Shown here: in pieces, positions 15,582 to 24,937 of the stretch
How positions within the stretch are numbered: the stretch's first letter is position 1
How the letters are laid out: every line of letters starts with the position of its first letter
Source of the DNA: Nostoc sphaeroides
GTDB taxonomy: Bacteria > Cyanobacteriota > Cyanobacteriia > Cyanobacteriales > Nostocaceae
NCBI RefSeq assembly: GCF_003443655.1
Contig: NZ_CP031941.1
Span: 5,896,001 to 5,960,000 of the forward strand
Direction of reading: 5' to 3'
Length of the DNA stretch: 64,000 bases
Notes under the pieces: generated by a model
The model's input: only the letters and a program-made list of their open reading frames with translations
What the model was told of the DNA's origin: nothing
Databases searched by the model: none
Made by a program: the position numbers and the translations under genes

Positions 15582-16766
15582 ATGACCAGACTAGAAACCC
15601 GCACTGAACCAATGGTGCTAAACATGGGGCCACACCACCCCTCAATGCACGGGGTTCTGCGGCTAATCATGACTCTGGATGGCGAGGATGTCGTTGACTG
15701 TGAACCAGTTATCGGCTATTTGCACCGGGGAATGGAAAAAATCGCCGAGAACCGTACTAATGTAATGTACGTTCCTTACGTTAGTCGCTGGGACTACGCG
15801 GCGGGAATGTTCAACGAAGCCGTTACTGTTAACGCCCCAGAAAAACTTGCAGGTGTTGCTGTCCCCAAACGCGCTAGCTACATCCGCGTCATCATGCTGG
15901 AGTTGAACCGTATTGCTAACCACTTGCTATGGTTTGGCCCCTTTTTAGCTGACGTAGGCGCACAAACTCCCTTCTTCTACCAATTCCGCGAACGGGAGAT
16001 GATTTATGATTTGTGGGAAGCCGCTACAGGTTATCGGATGGTGAATAACAACTACTTCCGCATTGGTGGAGTAGCAGCCGATTTACCTTACGGTTGGGTA
16101 GATAAGTGTGTCGAATTCTGCGACTACTTATTACCTAAAATTGATGAGTACGAACGCTTGGTAACAGATAACCCCATCTTCCGGCGACGTGTTGAGGGTC
16201 TTGGTACTATCACCCGTGAAGAAGCAATTAACTGGGGACTTTCTGGCCCCATGTTACGCGCTTCTGGCGTGCAATGGGATTTGCGGAAAGTTGACCATTA
16301 CGAATGCTACGACGATTTCGACTGGGATGTGCAGTGGGAAACCGCCGGTGATTGCTTTGCCCGTTACGTAGTGCGGATGCGGGAAATGCGCGAATCTGTG
16401 AAGATTATTCGCCAAGCAATTAAGGGACTTCCTGGCGGCCCTTACGAAAATCTGGAAGCGAAGCGTTTAGCCGCAGGTAAAAAATCCGAGTGGGACGCAT
16501 TTGATTATCAATTCATCGGTAAAAAAGTTTCTCCCACTTTCAAGATGCCGAAGGGTGAAATCTACGCCCGTGTAGAAAGTGGCAAAGGTGAATTGGGAAT
16601 TTATTTGGTTGGCGATGATAATGTCTTCCCTGCAAGATGGAAGATTCGCGCCGCAGATTTCAACAACCTTCAGATTGTCCCACATTTACTGCGCGGCATG
16701 AAGGTTGCAGATATTGTGGTGATTCTCGGTAGCGTTGACGTAATTATGGGGTCTGTAGATAGGTAG
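15582..16766 (+). CDS. ndhH: NAD(P)H-quinone oxidoreductase subunit H
   Basis: Subunit H of the thylakoid NDH-1 complex (the 49-kDa/NuoD homologue) in the ferredoxin-oxidising arm, part of the quinone site used in respiration and cyclic electron flow. The start chosen is ATG 15582 (MTRLETRTEPMVLNMGPHHP), giving the usual 394 residues; an ATG 54 bases upstream is in frame but not conserved. Diagnostic segments are GPHHPSMHGVLR, GYLHRGMEKIAENR, YVSRWDYAAGMF, KVDHYECYDDFDWDV and the C-terminal VVILGSVDVIMGSVDR. A strong terminator follows at 16791. Confidence 0.97.
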   Translation: MTRLETRTEPMVLNMGPHHPSMHGVLRLIMTLDGEDVVDCEPVIGYLHRGMEKIAENRTNVMYVPYVSRWDYAAGMFNEAVTVNAPEKLAGVAVPKRASYIRVIMLELNRIANHLLWFGPFLADVGAQTPFFYQFREREMIYDLWEAATGYRMVNNNYFRIGGVAADLPYGWVDKCVEFCDYLLPKIDEYERLVTDNPIFRRRVEGLGTITREEAINWGLSGPMLRASGVQWDLRKVDHYECYDDFDWDVQWETAGDCFARYVVRMREMRESVKIIRQAIKGLPGGPYENLEAKRLAAGKKSEWDAFDYQFIGKKVSPTFKMPKGEIYARVESGKGELGIYLVGDDNVFPARWKIRAADFNNLQIVPHLLRGMKVADIVVILGSVDVIMGSVDR

Positions 16767-16790
16767 AAAATATCTATTTAATTAGTTTTT

Positions 16791-16824
16791 AGAGCAGTTG
16801 TATTATGCAACTGCTCTTTTTTTT
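16791..16824 (+). terminator. Intrinsic terminator after ndhH
   Basis: Perfect 10-bp stem AGAGCAGTTG / CAACTGCTCT (16791-16800 with 16808-16817), seven-base loop, then a run of T. It lies 25 bases after the ndhH stop. Confidence 0.93.
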
Positions 16825-16865
16825 ATAATTTTTGACAACGCGATAAATCGCCGTTTCTAGAAATA

Positions 16866-16930
16866 AGACGCGATAAATCGCCGTCTCTACAAAGGATTGA
16901 TTATTGTACAGACGGCGATTTATCGCGTCT
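16866..16930. repeat. Perfect 21-bp inverted repeat of the GAGACGCGAT type
   Basis: Arms at 16866-16886 and 16910-16930 are exact reverse complements (AGACGCGATAAATCGCCG followed by TCT), separated by 23 bases. A third, imperfect copy of the arm lies at 16840-16858. Interspersed Nostoc repeat between the ndhH terminator and the SNF2 gene; it could form a strong hairpin in an RNA reading into the helicase. Confidence 0.85.
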
Positions 16931-16993
16931 CTAATCTAGCTATAAAAATTTTTTACTATAACATAGATACGAAATATTTATGAGTTTTAAATA

Positions 16994-19900
16994 ATGCCCC
17001 GGATTTTTGACAACATAGATTTGCAACTGCTACCGATTTTACGAGAAACCCTCAAAATCTCTTATCGCGCAGACTTTTGCGTTGGCTACTTTAACCTCAG
17101 AGGTTGGCGAAGAATTGATGATTTGATTGAAAAGTATGTTGGTAGTCAAAATGCTTGTTGTCGTTTGCTAATTGGGATGCAAAGCTTACCCAGTGATGAA
17201 GTTCATGCAGCATTTAGCTTTGTTAGTGGTGATGGACGGATTGACAACAGTAGCATTGTGCGGTTTAAAAAACGTATGGCGGCGGAATTTCGCCAGCAGT
17301 TGACTATTGGTGCGCCGACTAATCAAGATGAAGCGGGGTTACGGCGGTTAAGTCATCAGCTAAAAAGTCAAAAACTAATTATTAAACTGTTTTTGCGCCA
17401 TTCTCTCCACGCTAAGTTATATCTTGTGCATCGCAATGATCCTAACACTCCCACAGTGGGATTCTTGGGTAGTAGTAATTTAACCCTTCCCGGATTGGCG
17501 AAACAAGGAGAGTTAAATGTAGATATTTTAGACCACGATGCTTGTAATAAACTGCAAAAGTGGTTTAGCGATCGCTGGCAAGATTACGGTTGTGTAGATA
17601 TTTCTCAAGAATTAGCTGAAATTATCGATCAGAGTTGGGCTAGGCAAGATTTAGTCTCACCTTACTACATCTACCTGAAGATAGCTTACCACTTATCCCA
17701 TGAAGCGATCGCAGGACTTTCTGAATTCCGCATCCCCCGCGAATTTAACAACTTATTTGACTTCCAAAAAGCTGCCGTACAGCTAGCGGCACGTCATGTA
17801 ACAAGGCGTGGCGGCGTATTAGTCGGTGATGTGGTCGGTTTGGGCAAAACTTTAGTTGGAACCGCCTTAGCAAAGATATTACAAGAAGATTGTTATTTAG
17901 AAACACTGATTATTTGCCCAAAAAACCTAGTTTCAATGTGGCAAGAATATAAAGATAACTATCGGTTACTTGCCGAAATTATGCCAATTAGTCAAGTACA
18001 AAATAAATTACCAACACTCCGGCGTTATCGAGTTGTGTTAATTGATGAAAGTCACAATTTACGGAACCGCGAAGGTAAACGTTATCGAACAATAATAGAA
18101 TATATTGCAGCTAATGAAAGTAAATGTATTTTATTATCTGCGACTCCTTACAACAAAAGTTATCTTGACCTTTCCGCACAACTGCGGCTATTTGTGCCAG
18201 AAGATGAAGATTTGGGATTAAGACCAGAAGCTTTAATTAATGAACTTGGCGGTAGTTCCGTAGGAGAATTAGAGTTTATCAGAAAGCATCAGTGTTCTGT
18301 CCGTTCTTTAGCTGCTTTCGAGAAAAGTGAACACCCTGATGATTGGCGAGAATTGATGAAGCGTTACATGGTGCGACGCACTCGCTCTTTTATTAAAGAA
18401 AATTATGCCCACACAGATGAAACAGGGCGCAAATATTTAGAATTTTCTGATGGTAGACGTTCTTATTTTCCTCAACGTTTACCTCGGAGTCTCAAGTTTC
18501 CTTTAGAAGGTTCTAACACAGACTTTTATGCGCGTCTTTACTCTGAGTTAGTCGTAGAAGTAATTAATCAACTGAATTTACCTCGCTATGGGCTAGGAAA
18601 TTACGTTATTGCGAAACACAAACAGCCACCTACAGACACCGAACAACGCTTTATTAATAGCTTATTTCGGGGCGGTAGGAGGTTAATGGGTTTTTCTCGC
18701 ACTAATTTATTTAAACGTTTAGAAAGTAGCGGCGTTGCTTTTATCCAATCAATTGAACGTCATATATTACGGAATTTCATTTATTTATATGCCCTAGAGC
18801 AAGGGCTTGATATTCCTATTGGAACTCAAGAATCTGAGTTATTAGATACAAGGAATAATGATGAAGATGCTGATTCTGTAGCAGCAGCTTTGTTTGATAC
18901 AGAAACCGAAGAAGATAATTTTGACCTAACCCCCCAACCTTCTTCCATAGTAGGGAAGGGAGAGAATTCAAAGCCTCTCTCCTTGCAGGAGAGAGGTTTT
19001 CCAGATTATGCGAAAAGTCAAGAAAAACTTTTTCGTCAAAGAGCAGAATCAATTTATCAAGAATATAGAACCCGATATCAACGAAGATTTAAATGGTTGC
19101 GTTCTACGCTTTTTGATATTAAAAAACTGAAGCGTGATTTGCTAGAAGATGCCAAAGCACTGATTAATGTGCTGCAACAGTGTGGCGAGTGGAATCCTCA
19201 AAAAGATGAAAAACTGGCTGCTTTAATCAAACTGCTAACAGAAACTCACCCCAAGGATAAAGTACTAATTTTCACACAGTTTGCTGATACAGTCCGCTAC
19301 CTTGAAGATAATTTGCAGTCTAGTCAAATTACTCATGTAGCAGGGGTAACAGGTCAATCTAAAGACCCCACAATAATGACGGGAAGATTTAGCCCTGTGA
19401 GTAATGGAAAACGTGAGCAAATTTCATCATCAGATGAGTTGCGTATTTTAATCGCCACCGATGTTTTGAGTGAAGGTCATAATTTGCAAGACTGTGCAAT
19501 TATCGTCAATTGGGATTTACCTTGGGCAATTATTCGCTTAATTCAACGCGCGGGAAGAGTAGACCGCATTGGACAAAATGCTGATAAAATTCTTTGTTAT
19601 TCTTTTTTACCAGCCGAGGGAGTAGAACGGATTATTAATTTGCGGGGACGACTCCGCAAACGACTGCAAGAAAATGCGGAAGTGGTGGGAACTGATGAAG
19701 CTTTTTTTGAAGATGATGATGCACGGGTAATTCTCGACCTCTACAACGAGAAATCTGGAATTTTAGATGGTGAAGAAGATACAGAAGTTGATTTGACTTC
19801 AGAAGCATTTCAAATTTGGAAAAAAGCCACAGATAGTAATCCTGGCTTGAAAAAAACGATAGAAGAAATGGAAAATGTAGTTTATTCTACCCGCGCCCAT

Positions 19901-20242
19901 ACTCCGCAACCTGTGCAACCAGAGGGAGTATTGCTTTATATGAAAACCACAGAAGGGAATGATTCTTTAATTTATGTTGACCGCGATGGAAATAGCGTTA
20001 CTCAATCACAATTAGCAGTGCTTCGGGTGGCGGCGTGTGAAGAATCTACCCCAGCGATACCGAGAGATAAACAACATCACGAGTTAGTAAATAAGGGTGC
20101 TGAATTGATTGCTGAAACAAAGCCGCCGCTTATAAAAATCGGTAATGTTTCAGTAATATCTCTCAAGCGCAAGGAAGATAAAAGATTTATAAAGTATAAA
20201 AAGCATGGTAAAAATTTAACTCCTATAGATAGGGTTTATTAA
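16994..20242 (+). CDS. PLD-like nuclease/SNF2 helicase fusion
   Basis: 1082 residues. An N-terminal phospholipase-D-like nuclease domain carries HAKLYLVHR at about 138 and GSSNLTLPGL. A SNF2/DEAD-type ATPase follows, with Walker A DVVGLGKT at about 278-285 and motif II DESHN at about 350, then a helicase-C domain ending in motif VI QRAGRVDRIGQ near 850. Similar PLD-SNF2 proteins occur in restriction and anti-phage loci, where they translocate on and may cut DNA. The next gene encodes an Eco57I-type methyltransferase, suggesting a restriction-modification-like pair. At about residues 645-670 the protein carries an in-frame insertion derived from an interspersed repeat. The frame is intact. Function is inferred from domains and context. 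Confidence 0.85.
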   Translation: MPRIFDNIDLQLLPILRETLKISYRADFCVGYFNLRGWRRIDDLIEKYVGSQNACCRLLIGMQSLPSDEVHAAFSFVSGDGRIDNSSIVRFKKRMAAEFRQQLTIGAPTNQDEAGLRRLSHQLKSQKLIIKLFLRHSLHAKLYLVHRNDPNTPTVGFLGSSNLTLPGLAKQGELNVDILDHDACNKLQKWFSDRWQDYGCVDISQELAEIIDQSWARQDLVSPYYIYLKIAYHLSHEAIAGLSEFRIPREFNNLFDFQKAAVQLAARHVTRRGGVLVGDVVGLGKTLVGTALAKILQEDCYLETLIICPKNLVSMWQEYKDNYRLLAEIMPISQVQNKLPTLRRYRVVLIDESHNLRNREGKRYRTIIEYIAANESKCILLSATPYNKSYLDLSAQLRLFVPEDEDLGLRPEALINELGGSSVGELEFIRKHQCSVRSLAAFEKSEHPDDWRELMKRYMVRRTRSFIKENYAHTDETGRKYLEFSDGRRSYFPQRLPRSLKFPLEGSNTDFYARLYSELVVEVINQLNLPRYGLGNYVIAKHKQPPTDTEQRFINSLFRGGRRLMGFSRTNLFKRLESSGVAFIQSIERHILRNFIYLYALEQGLDIPIGTQESELLDTRNNDEDADSVAAALFDTETEEDNFDLTPQPSSIVGKGENSKPLSLQERGFPDYAKSQEKLFRQRAESIYQEYRTRYQRRFKWLRSTLFDIKKLKRDLLEDAKALINVLQQCGEWNPQKDEKLAALIKLLTETHPKDKVLIFTQFADTVRYLEDNLQSSQITHVAGVTGQSKDPTIMTGRFSPVSNGKREQISSSDELRILIATDVLSEGHNLQDCAIIVNWDLPWAIIRLIQRAGRVDRIGQNADKILCYSFLPAEGVERIINLRGRLRKRLQENAEVVGTDEAFFEDDDARVILDLYNEKSGILDGEEDTEVDLTSEAFQIWKKATDSNPGLKKTIEEMENVVYSTRAHTPQPVQPEGVLLYMKTTEGNDSLIYVDRDGNSVTQSQLAVLRVAACEESTPAIPRDKQHHELVNKGAELIAETKPPLIKIGNVSVISLKRKEDKRFIKYKKHGKNLTPIDRVY
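18926..19003 (+). repeat. Interspersed repeat inserted in frame in the SNF2 gene
   Basis: The stretch starting GACCTAACCCCCCAAC and containing AATTCAAAGCCTCTCTCCTT matches, in reverse orientation, the intergenic repeat at 12536-12607. It adds about 26 residues (LTPQPSSIVGKGENSKPLS and following) without breaking the frame, in a variable linker of the helicase. Confidence 0.75.
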
Positions 20243-20297
20243 AGTCCGCCAGCGCAGACTTAATTTCTAAAGCCACAGATTTATTTTCTGAATGGCA

Positions 20298-20339
20298 AAT
20301 TTACCATGCTTGCCTTTTATTTTTCAAGCATGGTAAATT
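20298..20339 (+). promoter_or_regulatory. 15-bp hairpin directly before the methyltransferase start
   Basis: Perfect 15-bp inverted repeat (20298-20312 with 20325-20339; arms end in ACCATGCTTG and CAAGCATGGT) with a 12-base U-rich loop. The right arm ends at the base before the ATG at 20340, and no Shine-Dalgarno motif lies outside the stem. It could limit translation or cause partial termination between the helicase and methyltransferase genes. The structure is seen directly; the role is inferred. Confidence 0.6.
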
Positions 20340-23300
20340 ATGTTGCTTAATTTTCAACGAACCCGCGATTTACTTTCTAACTTTCAATTTAGTAATTTGT
20401 TTATAGAAGAATTAGGTTGGTCTAAACCTTCTAGACAAAAACCTGTAACCTTAAAATTTGATAACAAAACCTATCAATACCAAAAAATTGCTGAACTTTC
20501 AGGTGTTGCAATCTTTGAAGTCACCGCAGCAGATGGGAACATACCAGAAGCTAAAGTTAGAGTTGCTATTCATCAAGAAATTACTAAACTTATAGCTGAA
20601 AATCTACTCATCTTTGTTACGGAAGAACGCACACGGAGTCTTTGGTATTGGGTAAAAAGAGAAGGAAGTAAAACTTTCGTTCGTGACCATTTATATGTGA
20701 AGGGTCAACCCGGAGACTTATTTTTAAGCAAGCTTGGTTCTTTAGTCATTGATATTACTGAATTAGAACATGGGGAACCGACTGTTGTCGAAATTGCTTA
20801 TAAGTTACAACGCGGTTTCGATGTTGAACCAGTAACCAAGAAGTTTTACAAGGAATTTCAAGAGCAACACCAGAAGTTTTTGCTGTTTGTGAAAGGAATT
20901 GATAATGAGATAGATAGACGTTGGTATACATCGGTAATTCTGAATCGCCTGATGTTTGTTTATTTTCTCCAGCGTAAGGGTTTTATTGATAACAAAGATT
21001 TAAATTATCTGCAAAATAAGCTTGAACAAAGTAAACAAAAAGCTGAAAATCATTTTTATGGTGAATTTCTCAAGGCTTTGTTTTTTGAAAGCTTTGCTAA
21101 ACCTGAGTTTGAACGCGATTTATCTGTACAAGAATTGGTAGGTAAGGTTAAATACCTCAATGGTGGTCTATTTCTCAAACATCATATTGAAGAGAAATAT
21201 CAGATTTCTATAGTTGATGAGGCGTTTGAACAAGTTCTAGATTTATTTGCGCGTTATTCTTGGAATTTAGATGATACGCCGGAAGGGAAAGACGATGAGA
21301 TAAATCCTGATGTTTTAGGATATATTTTCGAGAAATATATTAATCAAAAAGCTTTTGGAGCGTATTATACTAGACCGCAAATTACAGAATATCTCTGTGA
21401 TAGAACTATCCACAAGTTAATTGTAGACCGCGTAAATGATGCGCTGTGTTTCGACTTCGCTCAACACAAGTCTGATAAATATAAGTCTTTTGAGGATATT
21501 AACGAACTTCTGATTAAGCTGGATACAAATGTTTGTCGTCTACTAATGGATGATATTCTTCCTAATTTATCAATTCTTGACCCAGCTTGTGGTTCTGGCG
21601 CTTTTCTTGTGGCAGCGATGAAGACGCTCATCCAAGTTTACAGCGCGGTTTTCGGTACAATTAAATTGATGGGTGATGATAATCTCAAAAAGAAACTTGA
21701 AAATATAGAACATTTACATCCTTCACTACCTTATTTTATCAAAAAGCGGATTGTTTCTGATAACCTCTATGGTATAGACATTATGGAGGAAGCAACAGAA
21801 ATTGCGAAACTGCGTCTTTTCTTAGCTTTGGTTTCTTCTGCTAATGATGTGGAAGAGTTAGAGCCTTTGCCGAATATTGATTTTAATATTATGGCGGGTA
21901 ATTCGCTGATTGGTTTAATTAAAGTTGATGATACTGCTTTTGATGCGGTGGGGAATTCTCTACAAGGAAATCTATTACAGTCTTTAGCCGCAGATAATTA
22001 TAAGCAGATTTTAGAAGAAAAGAATAAATCTGTTGAGTTGTACAAAAAACACGCTTTTTTACCGAAAGAATTAACCGATACAGATACACCTCAAGATACT
22101 CGATTGATACACCTCCGCAAAAATATTGAACAACTCAACAAAAAATCGCAAGAAAAGTTAAATCTTTTGCTGTTGGATGAGTTTAGTAAGCGTTTGGGTA
22201 TCAAGTATGAAGAAGTTCAGTTAACTGGAAAATCACAGAAGCGGGTTTTGAAGGTTGAGGATATTGCAGCTTTAAAGCCGTTTCACTGGGGTTATCATTT
22301 TAATGAGGTTTTAGAACGCGGTGGTTTTGATGCGATTATCACTAATCCGCCGTGGGAAATATTTAAGCCACAGGCGAAAGAGTTCTTTGCACAGCATAAT
22401 GAACTGGTGACGAAGAACAAAATGGATATTAAGGATTTTGAGAAAGAACAGAATAAATTATTACAAAATCCCATAATTGCAAGTACTTGGTTAGAATATC
22501 AAAGTCAATATCCTTATGTGAGTGCTTATTATCGTTCATCTGAACAGTATAAAAATCAGATTTCTGTTGTAAATGGTAAAAAAGCAGGTACGGATATTAA
22601 TCTCTATAAGCTGTTTACAGAACAGTGTTTTAATCTTTTGCGTTCAGGCGGTGAGTGCGGAATTGTAATTCCTAGTGGGATTTACACTGATTTGGGGACT
22701 AAGCAATTGCGGGAGATGTTGTTTAGTCAAACTAAAGTTACTGGTTTATTTTGTCTTGAGAACCGTAAGGAAGTTTTTGAAGGGGTTCATCGCAGTTTTA
22801 AGTTTGTTGTCCTTACTTTTCTTAAAGGTAGTACAACAACAGAATTTCCATCTGCTTTCATGCGTCATGATGTGCAGGAACTTCAAAGATTCCCTAGTGA
22901 TGATAGCTTGCATATTAACGTTGATATGGTGCGTCAACTCTCGCCAGATTCTTTATCTGTGATGGAGTTTAAGAATCAAGTAGATATCCGCATAGCTGAG
23001 AAAATGCTTAAGTTCCCTTTGCTGGGTGAAAAGATTCAAGGTAAATGGAATTTAATTCTTTGTAATGAGTTTCACATGACTAATGATAGTCACTTATTCT
23101 ATCAAGATTACAAACCAGGAAGGCTACCACTTTTTACAGGGAAGTTATTTAACCAATTTGAGCAAACAGGAGAAAAACCTCTTTATTGGATTGATGAAAA
23201 AGAAGGTAGAAAAGCTCTTATTGGTCGTACTGAAGATGTAGGGCAGTTGATGAACTATCAAGGATATCGCTGGGTGCATCGGCGCATTGCTCGTAACACT

Positions 23301-23840
23301 GATTCACGAACACTAATTTGTTATATAACGCCAAAAAATGTGTTTACTGAGGTTAACAGTACTACACTTAAAGTTATTGAAAGTGGAATTTCTAATCAAC
23401 AAATGCTGTTTCTTTGTGCTATTAATAATAGCTTTACGCTTGATTGGATGATACGTCAAAAGGTAACTACAACCCTTAATATGTTCTATATTTACCAATT
23501 ACCCATACCCCGTTTAACAAAAAACGATCGCAACTTCAACGATATTGTACAACGCGCCGCCAAACTCATCTGCACCACACCAGAATTTGACGAACTCGCG
23601 CAAGAAGTCGGTTTAGGTTCCCATCAACAAGGCGTTACCGATGAAGCAGAACGCGCTAAATTACGCGCCGAACTCGATGGAATAGTAGCACATCTTTACG
23701 GCTTAACCGAAGATGAATTTAGCTACATCCTTACTACTTTTCCGATTGTGAATGCAACAGTTAAAGAAGCAGCATTGTCAGCTTATCGTAACTTTGTGCC
23801 AATGTTTGCAAACTCAAAAATAGAACTTACGCAAAAGTAG
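20340..23840 (+). CDS. Eco57I-type adenine DNA methyltransferase (restriction-modification or defence)
   Basis: 1166 residues. The N6-adenine methyltransferase core has motif X-like GAYYTRPQITEYL at about 340, motif I LDPACGSGAFLVAA at about 413 and motif IV NPPWE at about 668. A long C-terminal region (about 900-1166) should hold the target-recognition domain. The first 250 residues (starting LLNFQRTRDLL, with LFIEELGW) resemble the N-terminal part of large Eco57I/type IIG-like enzymes; I do not see a clear PD-(D/E)XK nuclease motif there. It probably modifies host DNA and pairs with the PLD-SNF2 protein 97 bases upstream as effector. Not typical of any complete BREX or DISARM operon, as other subunits are absent. 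Confidence 0.88.
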   Translation: MLLNFQRTRDLLSNFQFSNLFIEELGWSKPSRQKPVTLKFDNKTYQYQKIAELSGVAIFEVTAADGNIPEAKVRVAIHQEITKLIAENLLIFVTEERTRSLWYWVKREGSKTFVRDHLYVKGQPGDLFLSKLGSLVIDITELEHGEPTVVEIAYKLQRGFDVEPVTKKFYKEFQEQHQKFLLFVKGIDNEIDRRWYTSVILNRLMFVYFLQRKGFIDNKDLNYLQNKLEQSKQKAENHFYGEFLKALFFESFAKPEFERDLSVQELVGKVKYLNGGLFLKHHIEEKYQISIVDEAFEQVLDLFARYSWNLDDTPEGKDDEINPDVLGYIFEKYINQKAFGAYYTRPQITEYLCDRTIHKLIVDRVNDALCFDFAQHKSDKYKSFEDINELLIKLDTNVCRLLMDDILPNLSILDPACGSGAFLVAAMKTLIQVYSAVFGTIKLMGDDNLKKKLENIEHLHPSLPYFIKKRIVSDNLYGIDIMEEATEIAKLRLFLALVSSANDVEELEPLPNIDFNIMAGNSLIGLIKVDDTAFDAVGNSLQGNLLQSLAADNYKQILEEKNKSVELYKKHAFLPKELTDTDTPQDTRLIHLRKNIEQLNKKSQEKLNLLLLDEFSKRLGIKYEEVQLTGKSQKRVLKVEDIAALKPFHWGYHFNEVLERGGFDAIITNPPWEIFKPQAKEFFAQHNELVTKNKMDIKDFEKEQNKLLQNPIIASTWLEYQSQYPYVSAYYRSSEQYKNQISVVNGKKAGTDINLYKLFTEQCFNLLRSGGECGIVIPSGIYTDLGTKQLREMLFSQTKVTGLFCLENRKEVFEGVHRSFKFVVLTFLKGSTTTEFPSAFMRHDVQELQRFPSDDSLHINVDMVRQLSPDSLSVMEFKNQVDIRIAEKMLKFPLLGEKIQGKWNLILCNEFHMTNDSHLFYQDYKPGRLPLFTGKLFNQFEQTGEKPLYWIDEKEGRKALIGRTEDVGQLMNYQGYRWVHRRIARNTDSRTLICYITPKNVFTEVNSTTLKVIESGISNQQMLFLCAINNSFTLDWMIRQKVTTTLNMFYIYQLPIPRLTKNDRNFNDIVQRAAKLICTTPEFDELAQEVGLGSHQQGVTDEAERAKLRAELDGIVAHLYGLTEDEFSYILTTFPIVNATVKEAALSAYRNFVPMFANSKIELTQK

Positions 23841-23930
23841 ACGCTGTAGAAGCGATTCATGATATTACTGTATTAAAGAATCTCAATATAGTCCGATAAC
23901 TAAGCTGTTCCAAATTTAAATTGCATATAC

Positions 23931-23956
23931 TGGGCGGGCAGGATGCCCACCCCACA
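23931..23956. repeat. Single arm of the TGTGGGGTGG repeat
   Basis: GGGCGGGCAGGATGCCCACC followed by CCACA matches the right arm of the inverted repeat at 8758-8815. It separates the methyltransferase from the small gene before the HNH nuclease. Confidence 0.6.
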
Positions 23957-24095
23957 AGAGTTATATTTAATAAGGGTTATGCAAATTAGATGTTTTTTAG
24001 CTTACCAGCAACGCTTGTCTAACGATAAATTCAAGAGCATGTTGACTCGGCGGCTCAGTGCTAACATGGCCTTAGTTGACCACAATCCTCAATTA

Positions 24096-24338
24096 ATGGA
24101 GATACCCATGAAAGAATTAATGAAACAGCCTTCATCTTGGCTACCAAATGGAATAAAACTTAATCTTTCTGATCAATTTCGCCCTTTTTCTTTTACTGAA
24201 GAATTACAATTTCGTCTAGAAGAACTATTACAAAAAAATAAAGACAATTTACTTAATCCAGATGAACAAGCAGAATTAGCTGGTTTATTGGAATTAGAAA
24301 AAATCTTCAGTTTTATCAACGCTCAACTTGCTTCTTAA
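24096..24338 (+). CDS. Small conserved partner of the HNH nuclease
   Basis: 80 residues from ATG 24096 (MEIPMKELMKQPSSWLPNGI). ATG 24108, preceded by GGAG at good spacing, is an equally plausible start. Upstream in-frame ATGs would run into repeat DNA. The protein is acidic and helical, with FTEELQFRLEELLQKNKDNLL and PDEQAELAGLLELEKIFSF. Similar small genes commonly precede HNH genes in cyanobacteria, so it may be an antitoxin-like or regulatory partner. Its stop is two bases before the GTG of the nuclease, implying coupling. Confidence 0.72.
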   Translation: MEIPMKELMKQPSSWLPNGIKLNLSDQFRPFSFTEELQFRLEELLQKNKDNLLNPDEQAELAGLLELEKIFSFINAQLAS

Positions 24339-24340
24339 TT

Positions 24341-24787
24341 GTGGTTATCAACAATTTTGTTCGTTTAAATGTCCGTAAAAAGGCAAAATATTTGTGTGAA
24401 TATTGTCACTCTCCAGAACGATCAAATGCAACACCCTTTACCATTGATCACATTATTCCTCGATCTTTAGGAGGATCAGACGATCTCAATAATTTGGCTT
24501 TAGCTTGTCATCGTTGTAATCAAAGACGGTATAATTTTACAACCGCAATTGATCCAGAAACACAAACAGAAGTTGCATTATTTAATCCAAGAGATCAAAA
24601 TTGGTCAGATCATTTTATCTGGACAAAAAATAAGTTAAAGATCATTGGCACAACTCCTATAGGTCGTGCAACTTGCAATCGTTTTGATTTTAACGATCAA
24701 GACCACGATGATGGGTTTATTCTAAATTCCCGTCAACTTTGGTTAACAGCAGGCTGGCATCCACCTATTGGCGATCTATGTCAATAA
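24341..24787 (+). CDS. HNH endonuclease
   Basis: 148 residues from GTG 24341. The HNH fold is clear: CEYCH near residue 19, the central IDHIIPRSLGGSDDLNNLALAC with the catalytic His, and CHRCNQRRYN with the final metal-binding residues. Zinc is probably held by the CxxC pairs. This single-domain type is common and often multicopy in Nostoc genomes. It follows the small partner gene closely and lies next to the SNF2/methyltransferase pair, in what looks like a defence or accessory island. Confidence 0.9.
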   Translation: MVINNFVRLNVRKKAKYLCEYCHSPERSNATPFTIDHIIPRSLGGSDDLNNLALACHRCNQRRYNFTTAIDPETQTEVALFNPRDQNWSDHFIWTKNKLKIIGTTPIGRATCNRFDFNDQDHDDGFILNSRQLWLTAGWHPPIGDLCQ

Positions 24788-24937
24788 TAAAAGAAGCAGC
24801 ATTGTTAGTTTACCGTAACTACGATTATGTTTCGTTAAAATCGAATTGCTGCTATAAATACAAAAATGTATTTAAATAAGGTGTAATAAATTACTATATA
24901 AATCCGGCAGCATTTACCTAGTCGTAATTTTAGAACC

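Noticed and set aside
16994..24787. Complete DISARM or BREX operon
   Set aside because: No DrmA/DrmB, PglZ, BrxC or similar subunits are present; only the helicase, methyltransferase and an HNH pair.
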